Below, in pieces: positions 8,718 to 17,366 of a stretch of 64,000 bases of DNA. The position numbers and the translations under genes are program-made. The notes beneath the pieces are model-generated. The model ran no database searches, was not told the DNA's origin, and was given only the letters and a program-made list of their open reading frames with translations. Source of the DNA: Enterococcus_D entomosocium (GTDB taxonomy: Bacteria; Bacillota; Bacilli; Lactobacillales; Enterococcaceae); the NCBI RefSeq assembly GCF_030441895.1, contig NZ_JARJAS010000001.1. One strand, 5' to 3'. Positions within the stretch are counted from its first letter, which is position 1; every line of letters begins with the position of its first letter.

Positions 8718-9434
8718 TCAAATCTTGCGTCGACGGGCAAAGTCCACAAAGCGGAATTTATCCAGTCGGTGGATCGATTCGGTGTATTCAAAACAGCGCG
8801 TGTCTTCTAGATACACGAGGCTGCGAACCGTAACGACATGCTGATCTTCAGGACGCAGATCCATTAGATCCCGCAATTCTTTGTTGACGGGGTCAACAGT
8901 GATTTCTTTTTGTGCATAAGCGATCTCAAGGCCAAGATCATTTTCAAAGTAATCAAAAATCGATACTTTCGCTCGGTTTTCTGGCAACTCTTCGATGATA
9001 GAAGCATCAAGGTAATCTTTATCCAAAATCACCACTTCTCCATCGATTCTCCGCTGACGGATCAGTTTCCATGCCTCAGAAGCGACAGGCCAACCAGTGG
9101 TCTCGTGCAGCTTTGGCGAAACGGCGATCTTACGGATCTCGACAACCTTTGTTTCACTAGGAATGCGTTGGGTATCTTGCAGCTCACGAAAACTCGTCAA
9201 GCCGGAAATCGGGAAATCAAAGCGATTCAAGTCTAGGACGATTGAACCTTTCCCTTGTTTCTTTTGGATATAACCAGCATCCCGCAATAAATTCAATGCC
9301 TTACGGACAGTCTCGCGGGAGACACCATAAGTTTTGATCAATTGGTTTTCGCTAGGCAGCAAAGAATGCGGAGGGTATTCGTTTGCTAGAATTTTTTGTT
9401 CTAAATCTAAAAATATCTCTTTGAACTTGTTCAT
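8718..9434 (-). CDS. treR: GntR/HutC-family repressor, probably TreR
   Basis: A 238-residue regulator with an N-terminal winged HTH of GntR type (PSENQLIKTYGVSRETVRKA, about residues 27-46) and a C-terminal UTRA effector-binding domain (about 90-235). This is the layout of TreR, which senses trehalose-6-phosphate and represses the tre genes. The adjacent phosphorylase/PTS genes and the two TreR-like palindromes in the divergent promoter region support that identity. It has its own promoter and a GAGGGGG site before the ATG. A regulator for another disaccharide, such as maltose, cannot be excluded. Confidence 0.82.
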   Translation of the reverse strand: MNKFKEIFLDLEQKILANEYPPHSLLPSENQLIKTYGVSRETVRKALNLLRDAGYIQKKQGKGSIVLDLNRFDFPISGLTSFRELQDTQRIPSETKVVEIRKIAVSPKLHETTGWPVASEAWKLIRQRRIDGEVVILDKDYLDASIIEELPENRAKVSIFDYFENDLGLEIAYAQKEITVDPVNKELRDLMDLRPEDQHVVTVRSLVYLEDTRCFEYTESIHRLDKFRFVDFARRRKI

Positions 9435-9455
9435 CGGATTGCCCCCTCTTTGGCT

Positions 9456-9484
9456 ATTATAGCGAGGCCAATTTGGAAATGCAA
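9456..9484 (-). promoter_or_regulatory. treR promoter
   Basis: On the minus strand TTGCAT (9479-9484) and TATAAT (9456-9461) are 17 bases apart, upstream of the treR start at 9434. It lies inside the 54-base gap after pgmB, so the repressor can be made independently of the phosphorylase genes. Confidence 0.7.
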
Positions 9485-9488
9485 TCGA

Positions 9489-10139
9489 CTATTTCGCCAA
9501 AAGTTCGTCAATGTTTAGATCCGTCAATTTTTCAACGATCACATCTGCACCGTGTAGTTCTTCTCCTGAATAAACGCCTACCGCGTACATACCAGCAGCT
9601 TTGATGCCGTCGATCCCTGCTTGAGCATCTTCAAACCCAACTGCTTCTGCCGGTTCAATGCCTAGTGCTAGCGCTGCTTGGATAAAGATTTCTGGATCTG
9701 GTTTGCCTTTTTTCAAGGTTGCTGGGTCAACGATCGTATCAAAGTCTTGCATGACACCTAGTTTGTCCAAAATAAACGGCGCATTCTTGGATGCCGAAGC
9801 GATGGCACAAGGAATATTTTTTGCTTTGGCTTCATCAAGGAACGTCTTTACCCCCGGCAATAGATCATCAGGAGTCAAGCTTTGTAATAATTGTACATAG
9901 TGGGTATTTTTCTTTGTCGCTAAGGCTTCTTTTTCGACTTCTGTGTAGGCATCATTTTTGTTGCCTAGTGTTAAGATTCGCTCTAAAGAATCCATGCGGC
10001 TAATGCCTTTTAACTGCTCATTGAATTTCAAATCGATCTCGATCCCAATCTCCGCAGCTAATTCTTTCCATGCGATGTAGTGGTATTTAGCTGTATCCGT
10101 GATAACGCCGTCTAAATCAAAAACAAATCCTTTTTTCAT
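9489..10139 (-). CDS. pgmB: Beta-phosphoglucomutase (HAD superfamily)
   Basis: Converts beta-glucose-1-phosphate, the product of inverting GH65 phosphorylases, to glucose-6-phosphate. The 216-residue protein begins with the HAD motif FDLDGVITDTAKYHYIAWKE, whose first Asp is phosphorylated and second Asp is acid/base; the cap domain motif GISRMDSLERIL is typical of PgmB, and GFEDAQAGIDGIKAAG is the C-terminal HAD motif. The ATG at 10139 follows GGAGTG; a GTG nine bases upstream is less likely. Only 14 bases separate it from the GH65 gene, so the two enzymes are made from one transcript and act in sequence. Confidence 0.93.
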   Translation of the reverse strand: MKKGFVFDLDGVITDTAKYHYIAWKELAAEIGIEIDLKFNEQLKGISRMDSLERILTLGNKNDAYTEVEKEALATKKNTHYVQLLQSLTPDDLLPGVKTFLDEAKAKNIPCAIASASKNAPFILDKLGVMQDFDTIVDPATLKKGKPDPEIFIQAALALGIEPAEAVGFEDAQAGIDGIKAAGMYAVGVYSGEELHGADVIVEKLTDLNIDELLAK

Positions 10140-10153
10140 GTGTAACACTCCTT

Positions 10154-12781
10154 TTAGTAAGTAATCGTTGCTTCTTTCTTTGCTTCTAGAGAAACTTGCT
10201 GCCCATTCACTAAGATCGTGACTGGCTGATCAGCGGTGATCGTCAATGTTTCATGTGTAACATTCAATGCAAAGCGGGTGCCGCGAACTTCTAGCTGAAA
10301 GGCTAAGCTGTCCCAAGCTTTTGGCAAGTTTGGTGTGATCTGCAGTTGCTCTTCTCGAATATCAATCCCAGCAAAAGTGGTTAACGGAATAAACAACGTA
10401 GCGGCCATGACACCGGCGTGAATGCCTTCTGCCGTGGTCCCGCCTTGGATATCACGATAATCAGAAGAGAGGGCTTCTTGGTATAACGACCAAGCCAATT
10501 CCTGATCATCCACCATTGCCGCTAACTGAGCGTGAACGATCCGCGACAAAGTCGAGCCGTGGGAGGTGCGAGCCAAATAATAATGGAGATTTTTTTCAAT
10601 ATAGTCTGTTGGCAGTTGGTAAGAAAGATCCGCCAAAATTTGATTGACTTGCTCTTTTGAGAAATTATAGAAAATCATCAAACTATCGGCTTGTTTCGCG
10701 ACTTTGTAGCTGTCAGCACTCTTGCCTTCAGCGTTTAGGATGCGATCCATCCGATAAATGTTGCCATATTTCTCTTTATAATGGGCCCAATCCAGATCTT
10801 CCAACTGGAAGTACCCTTCAAACTGTGCGATGATGCCTTCGTGATCGATCTCTAAGCCTAATTTGGTACGAATATCTGTCATAGTAGCAATATCCGCTGG
10901 GGTTAAAGCCGTTTTCTCCAATACTGCTTGGAAGCTCTCTGCTGATAGTTGTTGTTGGAGGTTCTCGATCTCTTCAAACAACCATACTACCATCATATTG
11001 GTATAGGCGTTGTTTTTCAAGCCGCCTTGTTCACTATTTGGGTAGCTTTCATGAAATTCATCTGGTCCCATGACTTTATCGATAAAGTAACGTTGAGCAG
11101 TATCATCCCAGGTGGCAGCACTTTGCCAGAAATGGGCGACTTCTAACATCAATTCTAATCCATATTGTTCCATAAAGGGACGGTCTTGTGTGTTGTGCCA
11201 ATATTGCCAAATGTTATAAGCGATCGCTAAGGAGACGTGGCGCTGCAAGCGACTGTGGTCTTCTTTCCATTCGCCGCTGATAGGATTCAAATGCAGTTCT
11301 TGGGATTGCTCACTGCCATCCAAGCCTGATTGCCATGGGAACATGGCGCCTTGGTAACCGGCTTTTTGGGCGTCTTTTTTGGCAGCAGCTAAGCGGCGGT
11401 AGCGATACAGCAAAATTTCTTTGGCGGTGTCAGGAAAATGTAGAATGTAAAAGGGTAAGATAAACAGTTCATCCCAGAAAATATGACCGCGATAGGCTTC
11501 ACCATGTAGGCCACGGGCAGTGATACTGGCATCTAAGGACTCCTGATAAGCATTCGGTGCTGCGGAGACCAGCAGATGATACGTATGCAGATTCAGCATT
11601 TTTTGTGACATCAAGTCACCAGTGACTTCGATGGCCGCTTTCGCCCATAATTCAGCCCAGGCTTGTTTTGAGGCGGTATACATCGTCGCAAAATCAGGTA
11701 ATGCTAAGGAAGAAAACGTAAATGCCGGTTGCGGATCCTCTTGGCGATAAGCGGTAGCAGTGACTGATTTTTCGACCCGATAAGTTTGTCCCTCCGTCAC
11801 CTCAAGGGCTACTTGCTGACGGACGAGCTGGTCGTTTGTTTCAGCTTGTAGCTCAGCCAATGGCAGGTCCTGTGAAAACAGTTCAGAGGATTGGACAACG
11901 GTAATCTGTGATTGGTTAGTGGTGACCACTAAATGCGCTTTGTTTTGTTCAGCTGCTGTCTCTTTCACGGTCAAATGCTGGTTGGTTAAGCTACGGTAAC
12001 GAGCGACGTTATAGTTATAGACCGATCCGTCGGCTTCACTGACGAAAGTAACGGTGCCGGAAAAGTTCAGCGGGGTAAACTGATAGACCAAGCTGTATTG
12101 GTGAACGTCTTGCATATTGGCGATTTTCTTCGTTTCGATTCGCAGACGCTTTTGTTTTTTTGTTTCAATTTCTGCCACTGATTGGAACAAGCCGGTCTTC
12201 AGATCTAATGTCCGTTTAAAGGAAAGAAGCTGATTGTTGGCGATGTCGATCACTTCATCATCGATCTTCACGTACATTTTTTGCAGATTCGGTGCATTGA
12301 CGAAGTCTTCATTGCTGATGGTATGACCAGAAACATCAGATTCCACCGTATTGTAAAGACTTGCTAAATACAGCCCTGGATAGTTCGCTTCACAAATGGT
12401 CATCTCAGGCGTCGTGCCTCGCAGCCCTAGATAGCCGTTGCCGACGGTTAAAAGTGACTCCACCGAGTATTCATCTTTACCAGGGGTGTAGCCATAGTAT
12501 TCGAGGTTCCAAGGAATTTCAGCACTTTTTTCTTCATACTGTTCTTTCGTGGTGCAAATAAAGGGACGATTCAATTTTTCTGTCAACCATTGGTCCAGTG
12601 AAAAAGTCCCTTCTTCATTCGTAAACACCAGAGATTCAGAGACGATCCCGCCACCTTCCATTTTCTGCAGCTGCGCGGTCAGTGCAGCAACTCGTTCACT
12701 GTCTGTCCCAGAAAACGGATAGGTCGTACCGGTTTGATCCGTTAACAGCCATTCTTCCTTAGACAATATAATCGTATTCAC
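10154..12781 (-). CDS. GH65 disaccharide (phosphate) phosphorylase, probably trehalose-6-phosphate phosphorylase
   Basis: An 875-residue glycoside hydrolase family 65 enzyme. The catalytic core starts near residue 91 (WNLEYYGYTPGKDEYSVES), has GNGYLGLRG, the general-acid glutamate E575 in MGPDEFHE, and the phosphate-binding KQADSLMIF motif. These enzymes cleave an alpha-glucoside with inorganic phosphate, giving beta-glucose-1-phosphate. With a PTS importer opposite and a TreR-type repressor, the likely substrate is trehalose-6-phosphate, as for TrePP of Lactococcus; maltose or another alpha-disaccharide, free or phosphorylated, is the alternative. The roughly 90 residues before the core are longer than in standard maltose phosphorylases. 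A strong AGGAGGA site precedes the ATG. Confidence 0.85.
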   Translation of the reverse strand: MNTIILSKEEWLLTDQTGTTYPFSGTDSERVAALTAQLQKMEGGGIVSESLVFTNEEGTFSLDQWLTEKLNRPFICTTKEQYEEKSAEIPWNLEYYGYTPGKDEYSVESLLTVGNGYLGLRGTTPEMTICEANYPGLYLASLYNTVESDVSGHTISNEDFVNAPNLQKMYVKIDDEVIDIANNQLLSFKRTLDLKTGLFQSVAEIETKKQKRLRIETKKIANMQDVHQYSLVYQFTPLNFSGTVTFVSEADGSVYNYNVARYRSLTNQHLTVKETAAEQNKAHLVVTTNQSQITVVQSSELFSQDLPLAELQAETNDQLVRQQVALEVTEGQTYRVEKSVTATAYRQEDPQPAFTFSSLALPDFATMYTASKQAWAELWAKAAIEVTGDLMSQKMLNLHTYHLLVSAAPNAYQESLDASITARGLHGEAYRGHIFWDELFILPFYILHFPDTAKEILLYRYRRLAAAKKDAQKAGYQGAMFPWQSGLDGSEQSQELHLNPISGEWKEDHSRLQRHVSLAIAYNIWQYWHNTQDRPFMEQYGLELMLEVAHFWQSAATWDDTAQRYFIDKVMGPDEFHESYPNSEQGGLKNNAYTNMMVVWLFEEIENLQQQLSAESFQAVLEKTALTPADIATMTDIRTKLGLEIDHEGIIAQFEGYFQLEDLDWAHYKEKYGNIYRMDRILNAEGKSADSYKVAKQADSLMIFYNFSKEQVNQILADLSYQLPTDYIEKNLHYYLARTSHGSTLSRIVHAQLAAMVDDQELAWSLYQEALSSDYRDIQGGTTAEGIHAGVMAATLFIPLTTFAGIDIREEQLQITPNLPKAWDSLAFQLEVRGTRFALNVTHETLTITADQPVTILVNGQQVSLEAKKEATITY

Positions 12782-12800
12782 AATAGTTGTCCTCCTTTAA

Positions 12801-12816
12801 ACTTGTCTATACATGC
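12801..12816 (-). promoter_or_regulatory. TreR-like operator before the GH65 gene
   Basis: ACTTGTCTATACATGC matches 13 of 16 bases of the tre-type palindrome ACTTGTATATACAAGT. It lies just upstream of the GH65 ribosome-binding site, where a bound repressor would block the leftward transcript. The rest of the 336-base gap up to 13118 is AT-rich and holds the promoters of both directions; no ORF is seen in it. Confidence 0.6.
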
Positions 12817-13024
12817 AAGATGATTATAACGTAATTTGTAAGCTATTTCAATTTATCTCACCTGTTTTTTTATTCTTTTTTGTTAAATAAACAGTAAATA
12901 AAGTCATTGGCAATATTATTTTATATTAATCAAATATTTTAAAAAACGTTTATTTATTAAGGTTTTAATACGGTACCTTTTCTATTCACTTGTATTGTTT
13001 GTAGAAAAAGTGAAAAAAATTGGT

Positions 13025-13093
13025 TTGAAACGCTTGCAATATCAAAACTATCAAGTTATGATTAGTGCGTAATTAAAACATATATATACAAGT
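13025..13093 (+). promoter_or_regulatory. Promoter, cre-like site and TreR-like operator of the PTS gene
   Basis: TTGCAA (13034-13039), 17 bases, TATGAT (13057-13062) form the promoter. A cre-like element (13025-13039; on the minus strand TGCAAGCGTTTCAA, one mismatch to TGNAANCGNNNNCA) covers the -35 box, as expected for CcpA repression. Downstream, ACATATATATACAAGT (13078-13093) matches 14 of 16 bases of the tre palindrome and lies between the -10 and the AAAGGGG ribosome-binding site. Confidence 0.7.
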
Positions 13094-13117
13094 GGATATG
13101 AAAGGGGTTTATTAATT

Positions 13118-15112
13118 ATGGGAAAGTATCGTGATGATGCTGAGAAGCTGCTGAAATATGTTGGCGGCAAAGAAAATATCGCCGCAGTAACACATTGCGC
13201 GACACGGATGCGTTTTGTTTTGAACGATCAGACAAAAGCAAACGAAAAGGCAATTGAAGAAATTCCAAGTGTCAAAGGGATGTTTACGAATGCGGGACAA
13301 TTCCAAGTCATTATCGGCAATGATGTCTCAACGTTTTACAATGATTTTACCGATGTATCAGGAATAGAAGGTGTTTCTAAAGAACAAAGCAAAGCGATTG
13401 CAAAAAACAATCAAAATATCGTGCAACGAGCGATTGCTACGTTAGCTGAGATCTTTACCCCGTTATTACCAGCGATTATTGTCGGTGGTTTGATGCTAGG
13501 GCTGAGAAATTTCTTAGAAGGTGTACCGTTAGAAGCTCTAGGTGGACAAACCATTACGCAAGCTTCTACTTTTTGGAACGGTGTCAACGGCTTTTTATGG
13601 CTGCCCTGTGAAGCGATCTTTCACTTTCTACCAGTAGGGATTACCTGGAGTATTACACGTAAGATGGGAACCACGCAAATATTAGGGATTGTTTTAGGGA
13701 TTACATTGGTTTCACCGCAATTATTAAATGCTTATTCAGTAAGTTCAACTTCTGCTGCAGAAATTGCTCAAAATTATACGTGGGACTTCGGGTTCTTCAC
13801 TATTGATAAAATTGGGTATCAAGCACAAGTGATCCCAGCAATGCTGGCAGGTTTCTTATTGGTTTATCTTGAAAGATTCTTCCGGAAATGGATTCCAGAA
13901 GCGGTTTCAATGATCTTCGTTCCATTGTTCTCATTGCTGCCAACTATTTTAGCAGCTCACATGGTATTAGGTCCAATCGGTTGGCAAATCGGATCAGGCA
14001 TTTCTTGGGTCGTAAATGCTGGCTTGACCTCACCATTAAACTGGTTATTTGGTTTCATTTTCGGTGGCTTGTATGCGCCTTTGGTTATTACCGGATTGCA
14101 TCATACAACGCTAGCGATCGACTCTCAATTAGTAGCGGATTTTGGGACAACAAACCTTTGGCCAATGATCATGCTGTCAAATATTGCGCAAGGTACGGCA
14201 GTATTGGCGATTTGGTTCCTTCACCGTGGCAATAAAAAAGAAGAACAAGTCTCTGTTCCAGCAACGATTTCTGCTTACATGGGGGTTACTGAACCAGCGA
14301 TGTTCGGGATCAATTTGAAATATGTTTACCCATTTGTCGCAGCAATGGTAGGTTCTGCCTTCGGTGGAATGCTGATCACTGCAACGAATACCCGTGCATT
14401 AGGTATTGGTGTAGGGGGACTGCCTGGCTTCTTATCATTTAAAATTGAAAACTATCCAATGGTCTTCATCTCAATGGCGGTGACGATTGCGATCACTTTT
14501 GTTTGCACTATCGTCTTTAGAAAAGTTACCTTCTTAAATAAATTAGAACCGCAATTGGCTGCTGATACAGCTGCAGCAGCGGCTGTTGCACCAACGACTG
14601 TTGCACCAACGACTGCTGCACCGACAACTGCAGCCCCAGAAGCAACACAAGTTTCAGAAGAAACCCTTTATGCCCCAGCTGATGGGAAAGTAGTTGCCAT
14701 CACTGAAGTTTCTGATCCTGTCTTTTCTCAAAAAATGATGGGTGACGGCTTTGCTGTTCAGCCAACGAACGGAACGATTTATGCTCCTGTTGCAGGTACG
14801 ATCTCTAGCATTTTTGAAACGAAACATGCAATCGGGATTTTAACGCCTGGTGGCGCGGAAGTTCTCGTCCACATGGGCTTGGATACTGTAGAACTAAAAG
14901 GTGCGCCATTTGAGGTTCTTGTTTCTGAAGGTGATACGGTCACACCAGAAACGAAGCTTGCAGTGATGGATCTAGATGCCGTTATCGCAGCTGGCAAACA
15001 GACAGATGTTTTGACGGTCATCACGAATGCCGAAAAAGTGCGTCAGCTTTCATTGACGACTACAGGCACAGTGACAGCCAAAACAGCGGTTGGTTCAGCT
15101 GAATTAAACTAA
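13118..15112 (+). CDS. treB: PTS EIIBCA, probably trehalose-specific
   Basis: Phosphotransferase permease of 664 residues that imports and phosphorylates a disaccharide. EIIB comes first, with the phosphocysteine C27 in THCATRMRF. The glucose-family EIIC membrane domain (about 100-465) follows, then an Ala/Pro/Thr-rich linker (about 485-510) and a complete EIIA (about 520-645) with the phospho-histidine H585 in VLVHMG and the partner His in ETKHAIG. TreB of many bacteria lacks its own EIIA; this one carries it. The product would be trehalose-6-phosphate, passed to the divergent GH65 phosphorylase. Assignment to trehalose rests on the neighbouring TreR-like repressor and operators; maltose/glucose-type specificity remains possible. 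Confidence 0.85.
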   Translation: MGKYRDDAEKLLKYVGGKENIAAVTHCATRMRFVLNDQTKANEKAIEEIPSVKGMFTNAGQFQVIIGNDVSTFYNDFTDVSGIEGVSKEQSKAIAKNNQNIVQRAIATLAEIFTPLLPAIIVGGLMLGLRNFLEGVPLEALGGQTITQASTFWNGVNGFLWLPCEAIFHFLPVGITWSITRKMGTTQILGIVLGITLVSPQLLNAYSVSSTSAAEIAQNYTWDFGFFTIDKIGYQAQVIPAMLAGFLLVYLERFFRKWIPEAVSMIFVPLFSLLPTILAAHMVLGPIGWQIGSGISWVVNAGLTSPLNWLFGFIFGGLYAPLVITGLHHTTLAIDSQLVADFGTTNLWPMIMLSNIAQGTAVLAIWFLHRGNKKEEQVSVPATISAYMGVTEPAMFGINLKYVYPFVAAMVGSAFGGMLITATNTRALGIGVGGLPGFLSFKIENYPMVFISMAVTIAITFVCTIVFRKVTFLNKLEPQLAADTAAAAAVAPTTVAPTTAAPTTAAPEATQVSEETLYAPADGKVVAITEVSDPVFSQKMMGDGFAVQPTNGTIYAPVAGTISSIFETKHAIGILTPGGAEVLVHMGLDTVELKGAPFEVLVSEGDTVTPETKLAVMDLDAVIAAGKQTDVLTVITNAEKVRQLSLTTTGTVTAKTAVGSAELN

Positions 15113-15174
15113 AAAAATAATCCGTTTCCGAGAGCGCCCTTTGACTAAGAAGGGGAATCGGAAGCGGATTTTTT
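15113..15174 (+). terminator. Terminator after the PTS gene
   Basis: AATCCGTTTCCGA pairs with TCGGAAGCGGATT (one mismatch), followed by seven T. Confidence 0.88.
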
Positions 15175-15177
15175 TAT

Positions 15178-15212
15178 GGGCCGTCCTCAAGGGAGGGCGG
15201 CTTTTTTTCGTT
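15178..15212. terminator. Second, compact terminator hairpin
   Basis: GCCGTCCTC pairs with GGGAGGGCGGC, with a T run on the right. It may serve as backup for the PTS transcript; the flanking bases are less suited to ending the leftward MFS transcript. Confidence 0.65.
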
Positions 15213-15236
15213 GTTTTTCAATTGGCAAAGCCGCAG

Positions 15237-16610
15237 TTAGCTGACAGCTTTTTTGTCGGTGTTTTTGCGGAAGTAGTTGATCGTTAATAGGAAAGTCAGT
15301 AAGACCAGGGCCCACAAAAAGAATAAGGCGATTTGAGAGCCGATGACCGTCCCTTGGGTGTAATCGGTCGTCGCATTTTGTGCCAAATTGATAATGGTCG
15401 CCACCACAGCCGTCGCCACTGCACCAGAAAATTGCTGCAGCGTATTAAAGATCGCATTACCGTCCGCGTACAATGCAGGAGTCAGCTTGTTTAAGCCGGT
15501 GGTCATCATATTGCTGTAGGCTAAGCCGATCCCGATCATGTAAAAGACATGTCCGGCAACTAGGCTCCAAATGAAAGGCGAACGCAAAACAAGGGCTAAG
15601 GCAAGCCAACCAATGGCAATCAAAGTCAAACCAGACAGGATCGGTTTTTTCGGTCCAACTTTATCCAGCAACCGACCAGAGATCGGCGCAAGGACCGCCC
15701 CGATGGCCGCCCCAGGAAGCATAACTAATCCTGCAGTAAAGGCATCTTTTCCCAAGACGAGTTGGACAAAGTTCGGCAAGACAAAGGAAATGCCCAGTAA
15801 AAGGAACTGACAAACGAGAAAGCCGAAAAGAAACAAACTGAAACTGCGGTTTTTCAAAACAGCCAAACGAATCAAAGGGTTTGGACCTTTTGAACGTTGA
15901 TAAAACAAGCCAGCACCAATGAAACCGAAAAGCAGCGGCAGTAGACTCGCTAAGGTGCCTACTTGATTCAAGAACAATAAGAAGCCGCTGAACATCAAGA
16001 CGATTCCTAATACACTCAGTAAATCCAGGGAAGTGTCTTTTGCCCCAGCCGTCTTAGGGATCGAGTAAAGACCGAGTACTAGGGAGATCAGTAAGACTGG
16101 GATCAAGAAAAGAAAGATCGCATTCCAAGACCAATGGGCGGTCAATAATCCTCCATATGTCGGTCCGATCGCTGGAGCGATGGAAGTGGTCAAATTCCCT
16201 AAGCCGATCGCCGCTCCCCGCTTTTCAAAGGGGGAGTAAGTCAAAATGATGTGGAACATCAAAGGCAGTGCGATCCCTGTGCTGGCACCTTGGAAAAAGC
16301 GGCCAATCAGCAAAATGGCAAACGTCGGCGATAAAAAGTCGATCACCAAGCCAACAAGGAAGAAGGCGTTGGCAGCTAGAAACAAGGTTCTCAATGAGAA
16401 GCGTTTCAAAAGGTAGGTCGATATTGGGACAATGATGGAGATGACCAGTAAGTAGATGGTCGTCACCCATTGGACATCGGATGTTGAAAGCGTAAATTGA
16501 TCGATCAATGTCGGAAACGTTACATTCATGGCTGTTTCAATCAGCACGCCTGCAAATGACATCAATCCGGTTGCGAGGATCGCCCCCACGAGTTTTTTGT
16601 TGTTTTCCAT
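15237..16610 (-). CDS. DHA2-family MFS drug-efflux type transporter
   Basis: A 457-residue integral membrane protein with 12-14 predicted helices. Helix 1 carries ETAMNVTFPTL and the loop-2 region has STSDVQWVTTIYLL, both characteristic of the EmrB/QacA (DHA2) subfamily of proton-driven multidrug exporters. LIGRFFQGASTGIALPLMF matches motif C-like antiporter sequence, and the conserved GP signature is in SIAPAIGPTYGGLL. The ATG at 16610 follows AGGTGAG; a longer TTG start at 16634 would overlap the leader hairpin. The substrate is not predictable. The leader carries a terminator-like hairpin and a 12-codon ORF, suggesting induction by attenuation. Confidence 0.88.
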   Translation of the reverse strand: MENNKKLVGAILATGLMSFAGVLIETAMNVTFPTLIDQFTLSTSDVQWVTTIYLLVISIIVPISTYLLKRFSLRTLFLAANAFFLVGLVIDFLSPTFAILLIGRFFQGASTGIALPLMFHIILTYSPFEKRGAAIGLGNLTTSIAPAIGPTYGGLLTAHWSWNAIFLFLIPVLLISLVLGLYSIPKTAGAKDTSLDLLSVLGIVLMFSGFLLFLNQVGTLASLLPLLFGFIGAGLFYQRSKGPNPLIRLAVLKNRSFSLFLFGFLVCQFLLLGISFVLPNFVQLVLGKDAFTAGLVMLPGAAIGAVLAPISGRLLDKVGPKKPILSGLTLIAIGWLALALVLRSPFIWSLVAGHVFYMIGIGLAYSNMMTTGLNKLTPALYADGNAIFNTLQQFSGAVATAVVATIINLAQNATTDYTQGTVIGSQIALFFLWALVLLTFLLTINYFRKNTDKKAVS

Positions 16611-16620
16611 ATTCTCACCT

Positions 16621-16659
16621 CTAAAAATTCGCAAAAAAAGAGACCGTTTCTATTCTCAT
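16621..16659 (-). CDS. Putative 12-codon leader peptide upstream of the MFS gene
   Basis: ATG AGA ATA GAA... to TAG encodes MRIETVSFFANF. A GAGAGG element lies about 8 bases before its ATG, and its stop codon touches the AGAGGTGAG ribosome-binding site of the MFS gene, so translation could be coupled. The ORF runs through the right arm and U-tract of a terminator-like hairpin, so a translating ribosome would stop that hairpin forming. It is short and could be chance. Confidence 0.35.
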   Translation of the reverse strand: MRIETVSFFANF

Positions 16660-16696
16660 AGAAACCGCCTCTCTCTCGACAAGCGAACCCGCTTGT
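16632..16696 (-). promoter_or_regulatory. Attenuator-like leader of the MFS gene
   Basis: On the minus strand the leader holds a 7-bp hairpin (ACAAGCG/CGCTTGT, 16679-16696), then an 8-bp plus 4-bp stem (GTTTCTAT/ATAGAAAC and AGAG/CTCT) followed directly by seven T, all between the promoter and the MFS start codon. The second hairpin looks like an intrinsic terminator placed before the gene. Confidence 0.55.
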
Positions 16697-16721
16697 TATC
16701 TGTACGATTTAATCTATCGCT

Positions 16722-16750
16722 ATTCTACTGACTTCATAAGAAAGTGTCAA
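16722..16750 (-). promoter_or_regulatory. Promoter of the MFS gene
   Basis: On the minus strand TTGACA (16745-16750) and TAGAAT (16722-16727) are 17 bases apart, a strong sigma-A promoter about 110 bases upstream of the start codon. Confidence 0.8.
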
Positions 16751-16805
16751 GAGAAGTGGATAAAAAAATAGCAAAAAACTTTTTTGAAAGTTTTCAAACT
16801 TTTAC

Positions 16806-16834
16806 TTACACGAAAAATTTTCTTCTGCTAGAAT
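16806..16834 (+). promoter_or_regulatory. Promoter of the DUF2798 gene
   Basis: TTACAC (16806-16811), 17 bases, TAGAAT (16829-16834), about 35 bases before the start codon. Confidence 0.65.
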
Positions 16835-16868
16835 AGTCGAGTACGAAAAAAAGAAAGGAAGTTGTAAC

Positions 16869-17354
16869 ATGCCCATCAACAAAAAAGAAAGTTTGATCTA
16901 TACGACACTTATGTGTATTTTCATGGTGTATTTTATGAGTGTTTACAACCTCATGTTCCAAGTCGGTGTTTCTGCATTGGCATTCCAATTGGCGTGGAAT
17001 GAATTGCCATTAGCCCTTTGTGTCGCCTTTATTTTGGATTGGTTCATTGTTTCGGGTCCAGCAAAAGGTTTGGCGTTTCGATTTTTGGACCATCAATCAG
17101 CTACTTGGAAAAAAATCGGTTTGATTTCTTCATTGATGATCGCCGGCATGGTGATCTGTATGTCACTCTTTGGTGCGTTGATGCATCCAAACCCTGATCA
17201 CTCGGTGTTCGTCAATTGGCTAAGCAACATTGGGAAAAATGTGATCGTCGCATTGCCGTTGCAATTGTTCATTGCAGGCCCAATCGTTCGCCGGGTGTTT
17301 CGCGCCTTGTTTCCTATTGGCACTGTGCAAGAACAGCCAGTACTAGGGGAATAA
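16869..17354 (+). CDS. DUF2798 family membrane protein
   Basis: A 161-residue protein with four hydrophobic segments (about residues 10-32, 42-60, 82-105 and 128-150) arranged as two similar halves, the usual form of DUF2798 proteins. The conserved MCIFMVYFMSVYN stretch in helix 1 and the PLQLFIAGPIVR motif in the last helix fit the family. The AAAGGAAG site lies 7 bases before ATG. No biochemical role is established; it is often found near stress or transport genes. It is expressed alone, from its own promoter to the following terminators. Confidence 0.75.
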   Translation: MPINKKESLIYTTLMCIFMVYFMSVYNLMFQVGVSALAFQLAWNELPLALCVAFILDWFIVSGPAKGLAFRFLDHQSATWKKIGLISSLMIAGMVICMSLFGALMHPNPDHSVFVNWLSNIGKNVIVALPLQLFIAGPIVRRVFRALFPIGTVQEQPVLGE

Positions 17355-17366
17355 TCGATCAGTAGA

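Noticed and set aside
8527..8844. Open frame on the plus strand between rny and treR
   Set aside because: No ribosome-binding site, low-complexity composition, and it runs across a terminator into the antisense of treR.
14580..14645. Short tandem repeats in the PTS gene
   Set aside because: They encode an Ala/Pro/Thr-rich linker between EIIC and EIIA, common in fused PTS proteins, not a separate element.
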